Shown: piece after piece, positions 45,045 to 54,442 of the stretch
How the letters are laid out: the number at the start of each line of letters is the position of its first letter
Position numbering within the stretch: position 1 is the first letter of the stretch
NCBI GenBank assembly: GCA_904420125.1
Contig: CAJFUK010000047.1
Location: 1 to 64,000, forward strand
Source: Candidatus Falkowella caecavicola
GTDB taxonomy: Bacteria > Bacillota > Clostridia > Oscillospirales > Ruminococcaceae
Direction: 5' to 3'
Length of the DNA stretch: 64,000 bases
Notes under the pieces: generated by a model
Seen by the model: only the letters and a program-made list of their open reading frames with translations
Database searches by the model: none
What the model was told of the DNA's origin: nothing
Made by a program: the position numbers and the translations under genes

Positions 45045-46892
45045 ATGGAGCGCCAATAAAATAAAAAGCTCGATTTTTTCTATATTTTTTTTCAGTACAA
45101 TTGTCTGATTATTCAGCGACATTGCCAATAACGGTAAAATCGGAATAAAGTATCTGCCTTGAACACCTTCAATAATGCTTTTTCCTTCACTGGTATGGCC
45201 CAAAAACATAGACAACATAACAAAAGCTATTACCCCAAAAGATGTAAGCAAAAACACTGCGCGCACATTCCAACGCAACTTAAAGTCCGAATTACTGTAA
45301 TTAAAAGAAGAAAGGCACAATATCACAAGAAACATATTTGTAATCCAAGAAGGGATACCTAATGATAACCCACTTAATATGGAACCAATACAAGTATATA
45401 AATATATTTTAACTTGTGAAATAAATGTATTGATAAAAATTTGAATTGTACTGATTGGGTTTTCTATTATATAGCTTAAGGTGTAACTATTTTTTCCTTC
45501 CCAATTGGGTTTTACTGTTTCCACCCCATATTTATTGATTAACTCAATACCTCTAAAAACCATCAGTATGGCCAAAACACTTATAAAAATAACAGCAATT
45601 TTCAGCACTCTTTCTTTTGTGTTTTTAAATCTCTCTTTGGGAATTAAAATAACCAGTAATAAAAGCGCTGCATATACAACTTTTGTTGGAGCCAAAAGCA
45701 TTCCAGAAATTAAAATGCATCCAAAATCCCTTTTAGATAAAAGCCCTTTTTCATAAATTGCTTTTAATAATGATGAAATTAAAAATAGTGAAACACCATT
45801 AATAAATCCATCGTATGAAAAAGACGCAGCCTGATGTATAGCCATGGGTAATATACCTACAGTACCAATCAGCATTTTGAATTTTGGAGCTCGCTTTACC
45901 GCAAAATAAATACAAACTACATAAAACGTCAAATTGCATAGTCTTCCGAATAAAAATGTAGTAATAAAATTTTGGTTTGTTATCCGTGCAATTGCAATTC
46001 CTGTTGCCTGTGGCAAATATTCTACAAAATAGTCCAATCCACGCGGCGCTGGAATTTGTATTAACTCTCCTTCTTGCGCCGGTTTTCCAATCTCTTGAAA
46101 TATTTTTAAATATCCATTTGAAATATTATAATGACCTGCTAACTGCGTATAGTCAAAATCAGCAGAATTTCCCATATCATTGTCGTCCCACTGAAATAAT
46201 AAAAAATTAGAGAGCTGATATGCAGACTGATAATGATGCGGTTCATCGGGAGGAGACAGCGGTGTGATAACAATTAAATAAAATATTCCCACCCCCATAA
46301 TAAAAATAGCAAAAAACTTTTCTATGCCAAAATTAAATAAAACTAAAAAATATATTCCTATTACTACAAAAATCAAAAATAATACAATTATTGTAGGCTC
46401 AAATATTTTTAAAAATTTTGTATTCTCGTCATTTATTACAATAGAGTCTAAAGAAAAACGTTCCTCTACTTTTGTACCTATATCAATTCTGCAAGTAGTT
46501 ATTTCTTTGCCTAATAATAAACTAGCAGACTGCTGCCCTTGTCTTATGTGCACCGTTTCTGTATATGTGTTATTGTATCCATGATCTTCTTCGGCATAAT
46601 AAACGGTAATGTTTAATGGCTGTTCCACTGGCTCCGAAAAAACAAGGGTTATTCCACCTACAAATTGATTCAATTGGGGAAGCTGTAAATGCGCGTCCCC
46701 AACCTGATTGACAAAAAGTTGCCCCTCCTTGTTATATCCATAAACTTTACAATCCTCTAATACAATTTTTTGAGAGTCCCCCCACTGCTGATTGATATTT
46801 ATTACTTTCACAGTCAATCCTATCAATAGAGAACCAATTATACAGAAACATATAATTGTAAAAACTTTCCGCTTCTCAATAATTTTTTTCAT
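45000..46892 (-). CDS. DUF2142 multi-pass membrane protein
   Basis: 630 residues. The family signature PPDEPHH is at 214-220, ahead of ten to twelve hydrophobic helices; a hydrophobic helix at 13-31 opens the protein and a beta-rich extracytoplasmic domain lies between. DUF2142 proteins occur in ABC- and Wzx-dependent glycan clusters and resemble GT-C membrane glycosyltransferases. The start ATG 46892 overlaps the previous stop (ATGA), indicating coupling. The stop lies inside the tandem duplication, so the natural C terminus may have been altered. Confidence 0.88.
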   Translation of the reverse strand: MKKIIEKRKVFTIICFCIIGSLLIGLTVKVININQQWGDSQKIVLEDCKVYGYNKEGQLFVNQVGDAHLQLPQLNQFVGGITLVFSEPVEQPLNITVYYAEEDHGYNNTYTETVHIRQGQQSASLLLGKEITTCRIDIGTKVEERFSLDSIVINDENTKFLKIFEPTIIVLFLIFVVIGIYFLVLFNFGIEKFFAIFIMGVGIFYLIVITPLSPPDEPHHYQSAYQLSNFLLFQWDDNDMGNSADFDYTQLAGHYNISNGYLKIFQEIGKPAQEGELIQIPAPRGLDYFVEYLPQATGIAIARITNQNFITTFLFGRLCNLTFYVVCIYFAVKRAPKFKMLIGTVGILPMAIHQAASFSYDGFINGVSLFLISSLLKAIYEKGLLSKRDFGCILISGMLLAPTKVVYAALLLLVILIPKERFKNTKERVLKIAVIFISVLAILMVFRGIELINKYGVETVKPNWEGKNSYTLSYIIENPISTIQIFINTFISQVKIYLYTCIGSILSGLSLGIPSWITNMFLVILCLSSFNYSNSDFKLRWNVRAVFLLTSFGVIAFVMLSMFLGHTSEGKSIIEGVQGRYFIPILPLLAMSLNNQTIVLKKNIEKIELFILLALHGAVINQILNYTMVR

Positions 46893-49800
46893 TTTAAAGA
46901 AAAATCCTCCCTATCCAATGAAAAATTAGGGTTGTAATAAGGATCGCCTGCTGCCAATTCTTTTGCCCACCGCTGTTGAAAATGCCGAACTTCTCCTTCA
47001 AATCGTTTCTTTTTTTCCGGGGTATCTTCCGGACCTCTACTTTTTGATTCATAATGATACAGTTCCGCGTAAGGAGTCCAAACAATTAAATATCCTGCTT
47101 TCCGAATCCGCATACATAAATCCACATCATTAAATGCAACTTCAAACGACTCATCAAACCCGTCAATCTCATTCCATACTTTTTTAGAAACCATCATGCA
47201 CGCAGCTGTTACAGCACTCAAATTTTGTGCATAATATAGTCGTCCCATATATCCTACATTCTCTTTTGGCGTTCGGTAAAATATATGTCCGGCCGTTCTA
47301 TGAGCACCAAGTCCCAATACAATTCCAGCGTGTTGAATCGTATTATCAGCATAATAAAGTTTAGCTCCGACTGCACCCACATCTGCTCGTTGTGCGTACA
47401 TTAGCATTTCTTCCAGCCAATCTTTCGTAATAATTTGGGTATCATTATTTAAAAAAACAAGATATTCTCCGTTTGCATACGATACAGCAAAATTATTAAT
47501 AGCCGAAAAATTAAAAGGATGGTTCCATTCTATAATTTTAATATTTGAACATTTTTTAATTTTATTATAATATTCAACTATTTTTTCATTATCGCTTCCA
47601 TTATCAACAACAACAATTTCATAATTTGGATATGTTGTAAAATTCAAAATAGATTCTATACATCTTGACAAATCCTCATAATGATTTTTATTAGGAATAA
47701 TAATGGAAATTAATGGTCTTCCTTTTAAGGCATATTTAATCTGATAAATAGTCGGAAACGCAACAGAACTTTGAACATCTGCATTCATTCCACATCGATA
47801 CAAATGATCTTTAACAGCTTTTTTTCCTGCATTAATTGCATATGCTTTAGAATTTATATCTTCTGCAACAGAATTGGGATGTGAACGCCAATAATATAAG
47901 ATTTTAGGAATATGTACAATCCTTTCTGCATTTTCTGTAAGGCGCAAAATAAAATCATGATCCTGACTTCCATCATATTCTGAACGAAATAAACCAGATT
48001 TTTTTAAGAGTTCTTTAGATAACACAGAAAAATGACAAATATAATTATTCGCTCTTAAATTGTCAATCGCAAAATCTGGTTTAAAATGTGCAGTAATGAC
48101 ATTTTCAATTTTATTGGAAAACGTCAATTCATCCGTATAAATGAAATCTGCATTTTTATCACAAATTGCATGCATCACCTCATATAATGCAGCCGGATGC
48201 AACAGGTCATCATGATCAAAAAGACCGATATAATCCCCGGACGTCATTTCTATACAAGCATTTGTGTTTCCAGAAATCCCAAGGTTCTCTTCCAATTTTT
48301 TATAAAGAATCCGTCTATCTTTCCTTGCATATTGCTGACAAACTTTCTTGACATAGGCATGCTTTTCGTCACTGCCGTCCGCCATGCAAAGTTCCCAGTT
48401 TTGATAAGTCTGATCTAACACGGACTGTATCATTTCATGTAAAAAATTCTCCGGTGTATTGTACAATGGTACAACAATACTAAACTTTATTTCTTTTGGA
48501 AACTTTTCTGTTTTTTGCCGTTGGAGTTCCTCCTGTGAGTATAACGGTTTAGCCGCTAAAAAGTTTTGGCGATGATGCCTACGATCCTGTACCTTTTTCC
48601 ATGTGTAAGAAAACCCATTCTGCTTTAAACTTTTCAATCCCTTACAGAATAAGTATGTATACTGGTTCCGCTTTAAAAGACTCTTTGTAGCATCCAATAC
48701 CAAGCGAATTGGCTTTGTAATCTTCCAGCAGGCGGCATTAGAAATCGTAGCATACATTGCCTGCGTCTGTGCCAGCTGCTGCGCCAATTCGCTGCGCTGA
48801 TTTATCGCAGCATGATAATGCAGTTGGTACTGGGCAAGCTGCCGATCATGATCTTCCAATACAGCCTTCATTTCTTTCTTTTCAGAATTCTCTTTCTGGA
48901 GATCTTTTTCCAACTCTAAAATCCGGTTCTGGAGGGAATAAACCTCTTCTTTTGATTCTTTCTCTAATCTTTTTAGCGTCTCAACTGTCTGTTTCCAGGC
49001 TAATTCTTTCTCCCGGATTTCCTGTCCCAAAATCTCGCAGTGTTTTTTCTCATTTTCAATTTGAGTTTCAGCGGTATTTTTTTCTGTCTCTAAAGACTCT
49101 GCTCTTTTACTCAATTCAGAAATTTGGGTTTCCTGGCTGGCAAACCGTTGATTCCACTGATCTTCTTTCGATTTTTGTTCCGCCGCTAACTGAGCAAATC
49201 GATTTTTCCACTGATCTTCTTTAGACCTTTGTTCCTCTTCTAACTGAAGCAATTGCGTGTTCCATTTTTCTTCTGCAGATTTTCTTTCTGCCTCTATATT
49301 TTGAATATGCACTTCTTTATTATGAAGTTCTAATTGAATAATCCTGCTTTGAGATAACACATGGGCTTGTCTATGGGCTTCAAATAATGTAGAAAGGAGA
49401 TTGTTGGTCTTTTTTTTGCCCCACATATTTTTTATATATAGATCTAAATCTTCAATATTTGTATGGGACATTACATAAAACGCTCTATAACAACTATCGG
49501 AAATATCGGAAGGATATATTTTTTCATTATAATAGTGATCAATATTGGTCCTGTATTCTAACGTTTCCGGCATAAAGACTGTATCAAAATGGCAGTACCA
49601 AAATCTCTCCCAAGTCTCAATATCCCCATGGAAAAATGATAGAAACAAAATTTTGTTTTCATTTAAAAATGTGTTTATTTCTTCCAGATTCGGAAGTCCG
49701 TTTTCAATATGCTCCTTTAACCAAATAAAATCCTCTCCAGAAATTGTTTTATAATAAGTATTTACACGGCTCTCCGCATCTTTAATGTCCGAAGAATCAA

Positions 49801-50182
49801 AAGGAAAGCATAAAACTGTACTTCTTTTGGAGACACGATAAAGCTCCGAAAGAAAAGATTGACGTTTTTCTTTCGGAATATGTTCTAAAACATCTGTCGC
49901 AACAACAAAATCAAAATAAGCATCTTCAAACGGAAGATTTGTTCCATCTAACTGCCGAAATTCTGAATCATTTTGCATTTTCTCTGTTAAAACAATATCT
50001 GAAAATAAAATATGATCTTGAGGCAAAAATAATTTAAGATCTTTATGCTCATTTGAGCCTATTTCTAAAATTTTAAAGACATCTTCTGGCTTATCTTTTC
50101 GAAAAAAATTGATGATTCTTGATACAGTCTCATATCTCTGATATTGATCAAACGCTATATATTCTTTAGCATTCATTTCCAT
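46889..50182 (-). CDS. methyltransferase/coiled-coil/double glycosyltransferase fusion
   Basis: 1097 residues in four parts. A class I SAM methyltransferase (motif I LEIGSNEH at about 39-46; DFVVATDVLEHIPKEK at 91-106). A long coiled coil (about 280-480) with a near-tandem 17-residue EEQRSKEDQWKNRFAQL-type repeat. Then two GT2 domains: the first from about 567 (IVVPLYNTPENFL; DHDD at 656-659), the second from about 825 (IIIPNKNHYEDLS; NNDT at 912-915), the second resembling rhamnosyltransferases. Start ATG 50182; its GAGGGG ribosome site is the tail of the wzt relic. Probably assembles and caps or methylates the chain end, with the coiled coil as a length ruler by analogy to WbdD-type systems; this role is inferred. 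Confidence 0.88.
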   Translation of the reverse strand: MEMNAKEYIAFDQYQRYETVSRIINFFRKDKPEDVFKILEIGSNEHKDLKLFLPQDHILFSDIVLTEKMQNDSEFRQLDGTNLPFEDAYFDFVVATDVLEHIPKEKRQSFLSELYRVSKRSTVLCFPFDSSDIKDAESRVNTYYKTISGEDFIWLKEHIENGLPNLEEINTFLNENKILFLSFFHGDIETWERFWYCHFDTVFMPETLEYRTNIDHYYNEKIYPSDISDSCYRAFYVMSHTNIEDLDLYIKNMWGKKKTNNLLSTLFEAHRQAHVLSQSRIIQLELHNKEVHIQNIEAERKSAEEKWNTQLLQLEEEQRSKEDQWKNRFAQLAAEQKSKEDQWNQRFASQETQISELSKRAESLETEKNTAETQIENEKKHCEILGQEIREKELAWKQTVETLKRLEKESKEEVYSLQNRILELEKDLQKENSEKKEMKAVLEDHDRQLAQYQLHYHAAINQRSELAQQLAQTQAMYATISNAACWKITKPIRLVLDATKSLLKRNQYTYLFCKGLKSLKQNGFSYTWKKVQDRRHHRQNFLAAKPLYSQEELQRQKTEKFPKEIKFSIVVPLYNTPENFLHEMIQSVLDQTYQNWELCMADGSDEKHAYVKKVCQQYARKDRRILYKKLEENLGISGNTNACIEMTSGDYIGLFDHDDLLHPAALYEVMHAICDKNADFIYTDELTFSNKIENVITAHFKPDFAIDNLRANNYICHFSVLSKELLKKSGLFRSEYDGSQDHDFILRLTENAERIVHIPKILYYWRSHPNSVAEDINSKAYAINAGKKAVKDHLYRCGMNADVQSSVAFPTIYQIKYALKGRPLISIIIPNKNHYEDLSRCIESILNFTTYPNYEIVVVDNGSDNEKIVEYYNKIKKCSNIKIIEWNHPFNFSAINNFAVSYANGEYLVFLNNDTQIITKDWLEEMLMYAQRADVGAVGAKLYYADNTIQHAGIVLGLGAHRTAGHIFYRTPKENVGYMGRLYYAQNLSAVTAACMMVSKKVWNEIDGFDESFEVAFNDVDLCMRIRKAGYLIVWTPYAELYHYESKSRGPEDTPEKKKRFEGEVRHFQQRWAKELAAGDPYYNPNFSLDREDFSLK

Positions 50183-50186
50183 AATA

Positions 50187-50560
50187 TTATTTCCCCTCAT
50201 AAAGATCGTAAATATCTTCTGTGCTGTCAATCATTTTTATTTCTCTGTGCTCAAGCCAAAGTACCCTGCTGCACATTTTCCGAATTTATTCTAAACTATG
50301 GGAAATAAACAGCACAGTTGCGCCTCCGATCAGCAAGTCCAGCATCCTGGTCTTGCTTTTGCCCGGAAGCCTGCATCCCCAACCACAAGGATTTTATCAA
50401 CCATCAGAATCTACGGTTTTACCACTGCAGCTACTGAAAATACGCGCGGCATCCGTATCCCGAAAAAACTATTCCGGATAGAAATATCGATAAATTCCCA
50501 AGTTCAGAAAATTCTACGGTTTCCTCATAATTACCTGTCAAATATTGCTGGCAATATCCC
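50187..50560 (-). pseudogene. decayed ABC polysaccharide-exporter ATPase (wzt/tagH relic)
   Basis: On the minus strand, pieces of a Wzt/TagH ATPase can be read by changing frame. They include ETVEFSELG then EFIDISIRN, GIRMPRVFSVAAVVKP, an imperfect ILMVDKILVVGDAG (Walker B region), TVLFISHSLE followed by a stop, then IRKMCSRVLWLEH and the tail KMIDSTEDIYDLYEGK ending at TAA 50187-50189. At least one nonsense change and two frameshifts break it, and the N-terminal half with Walker A is missing or unreadable. Boundaries are approximate. The last codons supply the ribosome site for the next gene. Confidence 0.8.
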
Positions 50561-51417
50561 AGATTTTGCAGAAGCCAGCCAAGCTCCTGATAAATGCCGA
50601 AATCCATGGCGCACCACATACAGGCCCTTTAACTGCCCGCGCGTAACCATATTGTCCGATTTACCAACGATTAACAGGATTTTCTTTATAATGTCGATTT
50701 ACGCATCCCGTTGTAACTGCTGATGCTATACTTCTGTCCCACCTTCCTCTTTGCAACCATCAATTACTGAGCAATAAGCCTCCACATATAACAGTCGCGA
50801 AATTGAAGCCTTTATCACAAACTGGCATGGTCTGCTTGTCCACACGTTGGCGATGATCCATGGGATTCGCTTCTCCGGGGACTAATACGGGCCACAATTA
50901 TTGAAGCCCTGGCTGATGGTGATCGGCCACCCATAATACGGGGATATGCTTTACATAGCAAATCCGCCGACGCTTTTGAAACCAAATATGAATTTACAGT
51001 GTGTAGTGACACCTTTTCTACCACGAACAGATCCGGACAAGTGAACGGCAGACCGTAATAAACCCCGTCCGTAGGAAAACCAGTGATATTTCTGGCTTTC
51101 CTATTTCCGGTAGGCAGTCAAAAATGCCTGCGTTCCTATCACATTTGTCAGCCAAAAGACAGACGGTTTTTCAATCGACCGATCCATATGGCTTTCTGTC
51201 CCGAAAATCTCAGATACGACCTTTCTGTCAGTAATGTCCGCTTTCACGAATTTGAAATCTTTGTTTTCCATAATGGGGCGAGTGTTTCCAAATTCTCTGC
51301 GTAAGTCAGTGCATCCAAACAGACGATCATGTCCGTTGAATGTTGGCAGGTATATAATAAATAAAGTAACTACCCATAAATCCGGTTCCGCCAGTTACAA
51401 GAAGCTTTACTTTTACC
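50560..51417 (-). pseudogene. decayed dTDP-glucose 4,6-dehydratase (rmlB relic)
   Basis: Frames can be joined to an RmlB-like protein: KLLVTGGTGFMGSYF (NAD-binding), then FKFVKADITDRKVV, TESHMDRSIEKPSVF, TNVIGTQAFLTAYRK, VSKASADLLCKAY, and a final GKSDNMVT with GAWLASAKSGI. RmlB homologues have the same order (AESHVDRSIEDP, TNVIGTQ, SKASADLLV). Frame changes and stops are scattered across it, so no functional enzyme is made. End points are approximate because it merges into the wzt relic. Confidence 0.82.
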
Positions 51418-51706
51418 ACCCTTCAAAGCCTGTGACAGCATCTGTAAAAAAAATAGGAATCCACGGTCTTTTTGAGACAACATGAGATTTTCTATATCCC
51501 ATTTCACCACAAGTTATGGATCATTCCAACAGATCCCTTCGGCATATAGTAATTTCTACTTTGTAGAAAAAATTCTCATCGTCTGTGCGCATAATAAGCC
51601 CATTTTCGAATCACTGAGGATCAAAAGTTAACCCCTATCTTTCGCCGTCAGCTTCACCGCAACCCATTTTTTATAGTCTCGGCTGCTGGGACACAGATTC
51701 ACGACT

Positions 51707-51997
51707 TTATTCAATATGGAACCCTCTTTCCACAGCACACCAGATTCGCCTGCTCACCGCGCTGAGAATAGATCCCGCGCAGAGATCGCCTCCAACAAAT
51801 TCTTCCTTTAAAATAAATGCCTGTGCAACACCATTTGCCGGCGGCCGCACTTGATAGGAAAACGATATTCTAAACTGACTCCCATCACCCAAAAACCGCT
51901 CAAATTTCGGTAGATCCTGCGACATAAAAATCATCAAAATTCTCGCGATCATCCGCGTGGACAAGGGGTATTCAATCACTGATTTATCGTAAAAAAC
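51707..51997 (-). pseudogene. fragment of glucose-1-phosphate thymidylyltransferase (rmlA relic)
   Basis: An internal fragment of RmlA is open for about 97 codons on the minus strand: VFYDKSVIEYPLST, SQDLPKFERFLGDGSQF, ISFSYQVRPPANGVAQAFI and LKEEFVGGD. The RmlA family reads VYDKPMIYYPLSTLM and LPRFEQLLGDGSQ at the same places. The N-terminal GGSGTRL nucleotide-binding part and the C-terminal two thirds are absent. With the rmlB relic next to it, an Rml cassette seems to have been lost. Confidence 0.82.
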
Positions 51998-52589
51998 TCA
52001 AAATACTATTAGCATTCTGATTTTATCACATATTATACCAGAATACAAGTGGTAATATGCGCTTTCCCATACATAAAATCCACATTTTAGTTTCTAAAGT
52101 TTTGTATTTTTTATGTATATTTTAATATAAGTATTTTTTATACAGATACTTTGTCAAACTGTAATTTTAACTCTTCCCAGTTTAAAAACCAGGAAGACAT
52201 GATTCTTAAATACAAAAAATTTGTCCGTCTATATAAGTACCCAAAACCATAAATGCTCGATGAGCCAGGAAAGCCAGACACCCAGCGGACCCTTAGCTTT
52301 GATTATTTCTCGTTTTCGCTCATAGGAAAAAGATAAAGACGATTTGATCAAAAAGTCACTCCTCAGAGCATTGAGAATATTCCTTCTGTCCGGGAAATAA
52401 AAGTAAATGAATGCCGTCATTGGATCAATTTATTCTGGTATACCCCGATCAAAATTATCTTTTATTGTTTTTGAAAAATTCAAAAACAAATGCCTTCTTG
52501 TTGAACTTTTAAGCATTTTATTTTATCATATATTTATATGAATGACCGTCAAAAAACCAGAATAAAACAATCAAAAGGGAGGGAACAAT
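51998..52589. other. AT-rich intergenic region upstream of the glycan cluster
   Basis: No confident gene. A perfect TTGACA lies on the minus strand at 52158-52153 but the expected -10 is poor, so it is only a candidate start for glycan-cluster transcription. A small ORF (52229-52420, minus) has no recognisable family. The right part holds the leader and ribosome site (GGGAGGG) of the divergently oriented GNAT gene. Confidence 0.4.
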
Positions 52590-53114
52590 ATGATTCAATC
52601 AATAGACAGAACGAACATCGATGAATGCGTAGAAGTGATTCAAAGCAGTTTTCTCACGGTTGCCAATGAATTTGGATTGACAGAACAGAACGCCCCCCGC
52701 TTTACAGCATTTGCCGTTGATTCCGCACAATTGCATCAGCAGTTTGATGAGAAAAGGCCCATGTACGCATACTTTGATGATCATCAGGTGATCGGGTACT
52801 ATTCTTTGCAGTTGCAGGATGACGGCGACTGTGAACTTAAAAATTTATGTGTACTTCCCAAATACAGGCATAAAAAGATTGGGGAAAAACTATTTGTCCA
52901 CGCAACCAGCATCGCCCGTCAAAACAAATGTAAAGCAATGAATATAGGAATTGTGGAAGAAAACGTTCGGTTGAAAAAATGGTATGAAAAGCTTGGCGCC
53001 AATCATATGGGAACAAAAAAATTTGATTTTCTCCCATTTACATGCGGATACATGAAACTCGATTTATCAACCGGTGATTGTCATAAAGACAGCTGCCAGG
53101 AGGGTGTAAGCTGA
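52590..53114 (+). CDS. GNAT family N-acetyltransferase
   Basis: 174 residues of the Gcn5-related superfamily using acetyl-CoA. Motif A (LKNLCVLPKYRHKKIGEKLFVHA) with the R/Q-x-x-G/A loop form, and motif B (ENVRLKKWYEKLGANHMG). The acceptor amine is unknown. ATG 52590 is preceded by GGGAGGG. Ends in a stem-loop that overlaps the stop codon. Confidence 0.9.
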   Translation: MIQSIDRTNIDECVEVIQSSFLTVANEFGLTEQNAPRFTAFAVDSAQLHQQFDEKRPMYAYFDDHQVIGYYSLQLQDDGDCELKNLCVLPKYRHKKIGEKLFVHATSIARQNKCKAMNIGIVEENVRLKKWYEKLGANHMGTKKFDFLPFTCGYMKLDLSTGDCHKDSCQEGVS

Positions 53115-53132
53115 TAAACAGCTTACACCCTC
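53100..53132 (+). terminator. probable terminator of the GNAT gene
   Basis: A 14-bp perfect stem (53100-53113 with 53119-53132, 5-nt loop) that overlaps the stop codon TGA 53112-53114. Only a weak T tract follows. Confidence 0.65.
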
Positions 53133-53678
53133 TGATATTATGATGATTCTTTTATCATTCCCGAGTCATTTTTATATTGCCGTAAGAAACGATAGTACGC
53201 TGTGAAAGAGTCAGTAACCATCCGAATTCTGAAAGTCTTAAAATTTTGGCTGGTTGAAAATGAAATATGGCTTTTCATTGCGTATTTTTTATAAGAATAA
53301 ATTTCTATTCTGCGCAAATAATACTGGCAGGACAGAAAAAACAGGTGCCATAATTCCTGTTTGCAGGCTGTTTTGATCTGTAGATCTGTACAGGCGGGTT
53401 TGATTTTACATCTTCTGCATATTCTGCAAAAACACTGCGATTTCCAGCTTTCCCGCATATGAGGCAGATCCCGGCCGCATTCTGTCATATCTCATATCCC
53501 TTTGAATTTTTATCGCTGCAGGTTTCTCTAATCCACCCCCGCTTCCAGCTATCTTTTTCGCAACCCAATACCCTTTTACAGACTTTCTGTAAATCTTTTC
53601 AGAAAATATGCATAATTTGTTGAAACAGGCAGACACTAATCCAGCAAACGAATTGACAAATAAAGGAGGAAGTTATTT
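53133..53678. other. intergenic region upstream of spoVT
   Basis: About 545 bp with no supported gene. It contains the spoVT leader and ribosome site (AAAGGAGGAAG). A loose match to a forespore-type -35/-10 pair (GTAAA...CATAATT near 53600) can be seen but is too weak to call. Confidence 0.5.
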
Positions 53679-54221
53679 ATGAAAGCAACCGGAATTGTAA
53701 GAAGAATCGACGATCTCGGACGAGTCGTCATTCCAAAAGAAATCAGACGAACAATGCGGATCCGCGAAGGAGACCCGCTGGAAATATACACAGATAATGA
53801 TGGAGAGGTCATTTTCAAAAAATACTCCCCCATCGGTGAAATTTCCGCTTTCGCTGGCCAATACGCAGAGGTTTTGTATAAAACCGGAAATCTGCCCGCA
53901 ATTGTCTGCGACCGGGACCATGTAATCGCTGCTGCCGGCCTTCCGAAAAAAGAGGTGCTCGAACGCCGTGTTTCCGCTGCACTCGAAGAAGTGATGGAAC
54001 AGCGTAAGGACGTTGTGGCTACCCCGGAAAACGGCGGAAAACTCCGGCCGGTCGAAGGGATGGAGCGTTATGCGGTTGTCTGCACCCCCATTATCTCAGC
54101 AGGCGATGTCAGCGGCGCGATCATGTACCTGGCAGATGATGAAAATCCGCATGTCAACGATGCACAGGTAAAACTCGTGCAGGCGGCTGCATCCTTCCTT
54201 GGAAAACAGATGGAGGAATAA
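53679..54221 (+). CDS. spoVT: stage V sporulation protein T
   Basis: Forespore transcription regulator of 180 residues. N-terminal AbrB-type swapped-hairpin DNA-binding domain (MKATGIVRRIDDLGRVVIPKE, then RTMRIREGDPLEIYTD) and a C-terminal GAF-like domain (AEVLYKTGNLPAIVCDRDHVIAAAG, ending KLVQAAASFLGKQMEE). Both are intact and the length is that of the family. ATG 53679. It represses or activates sigma-G genes and is itself normally sigma-G dependent. Together with spoVS it shows a spore-forming lineage. Confidence 0.97.
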   Translation: MKATGIVRRIDDLGRVVIPKEIRRTMRIREGDPLEIYTDNDGEVIFKKYSPIGEISAFAGQYAEVLYKTGNLPAIVCDRDHVIAAAGLPKKEVLERRVSAALEEVMEQRKDVVATPENGGKLRPVEGMERYAVVCTPIISAGDVSGAIMYLADDENPHVNDAQVKLVQAAASFLGKQMEE

Positions 54222-54277
54222 AGGGAAGCAGTTTTGCACAAACCTTCTGAAACAACCCGCTGCTTCTTGGTAAAAAC

Positions 54278-54298
54278 GCAGAATGATCTGCTTTTTTT
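54278..54298 (+). terminator. terminator of spoVT
   Basis: GCAGA/TCTGC stem (54278-54282 with 54287-54291) followed by seven T. A larger outer inverted repeat (AACCCGCTG 54254-54262 with CAGCGGGTT 54305-54313) encloses it and could compete or reinforce. Confidence 0.7.
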
Positions 54299-54319
54299 CA
54301 GAAAACAGCGGGTTTGTGC

Positions 54320-54348
54320 TTGCATTTTCTCTGAAAGTGTAGTATGAT
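54320..54348 (+). promoter_or_regulatory. promoter of the rimP-nusA-infB operon
   Basis: TTGCAT (54320-54325), 17-bp spacer, TATGAT (54343-54348), about 95 bp upstream of rimP. Confidence 0.75.
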
Positions 54349-54376
54349 AATAAAAGTTTACTCAATATGTAGAAAG

Positions 54377-54403
54377 GAAAGACTGGGAAAATCCCAGTCT
54401 TTC
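54377..54403 (+). other. leader hairpin of the nusA operon
   Basis: A 12-bp perfect stem (54377-54388 with 54392-54403, AAA loop) in the 5' leader between the promoter and rimP. A partial T tract follows (TCTTATATT). Could act as an attenuator, with NusA as natural effector; that is inference. Confidence 0.6.
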
Positions 54404-54442
54404 TCTTATATTCCCTGTTATGATGCGAAAGGTGGAGGTTTT

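Noticed and set aside
50298-50723. Plus-strand 141-residue ORF in the relic region
   Set aside because: It is the shadow of the rmlB and wzt pseudogenes on the other strand.
52229-52420. 63-residue ORF on the minus strand upstream of the glycan relics
   Set aside because: No recognised family, no clear start, and it lies in AT-rich decayed sequence; mentioned only in the intergenic entry.
53138-53488. 116-residue ORF on the minus strand between the GNAT gene and spoVT with a cysteine-rich stretch
   Set aside because: No ribosome site and no family; it runs antisense through the GNAT stop-codon hairpin and has unnatural composition.
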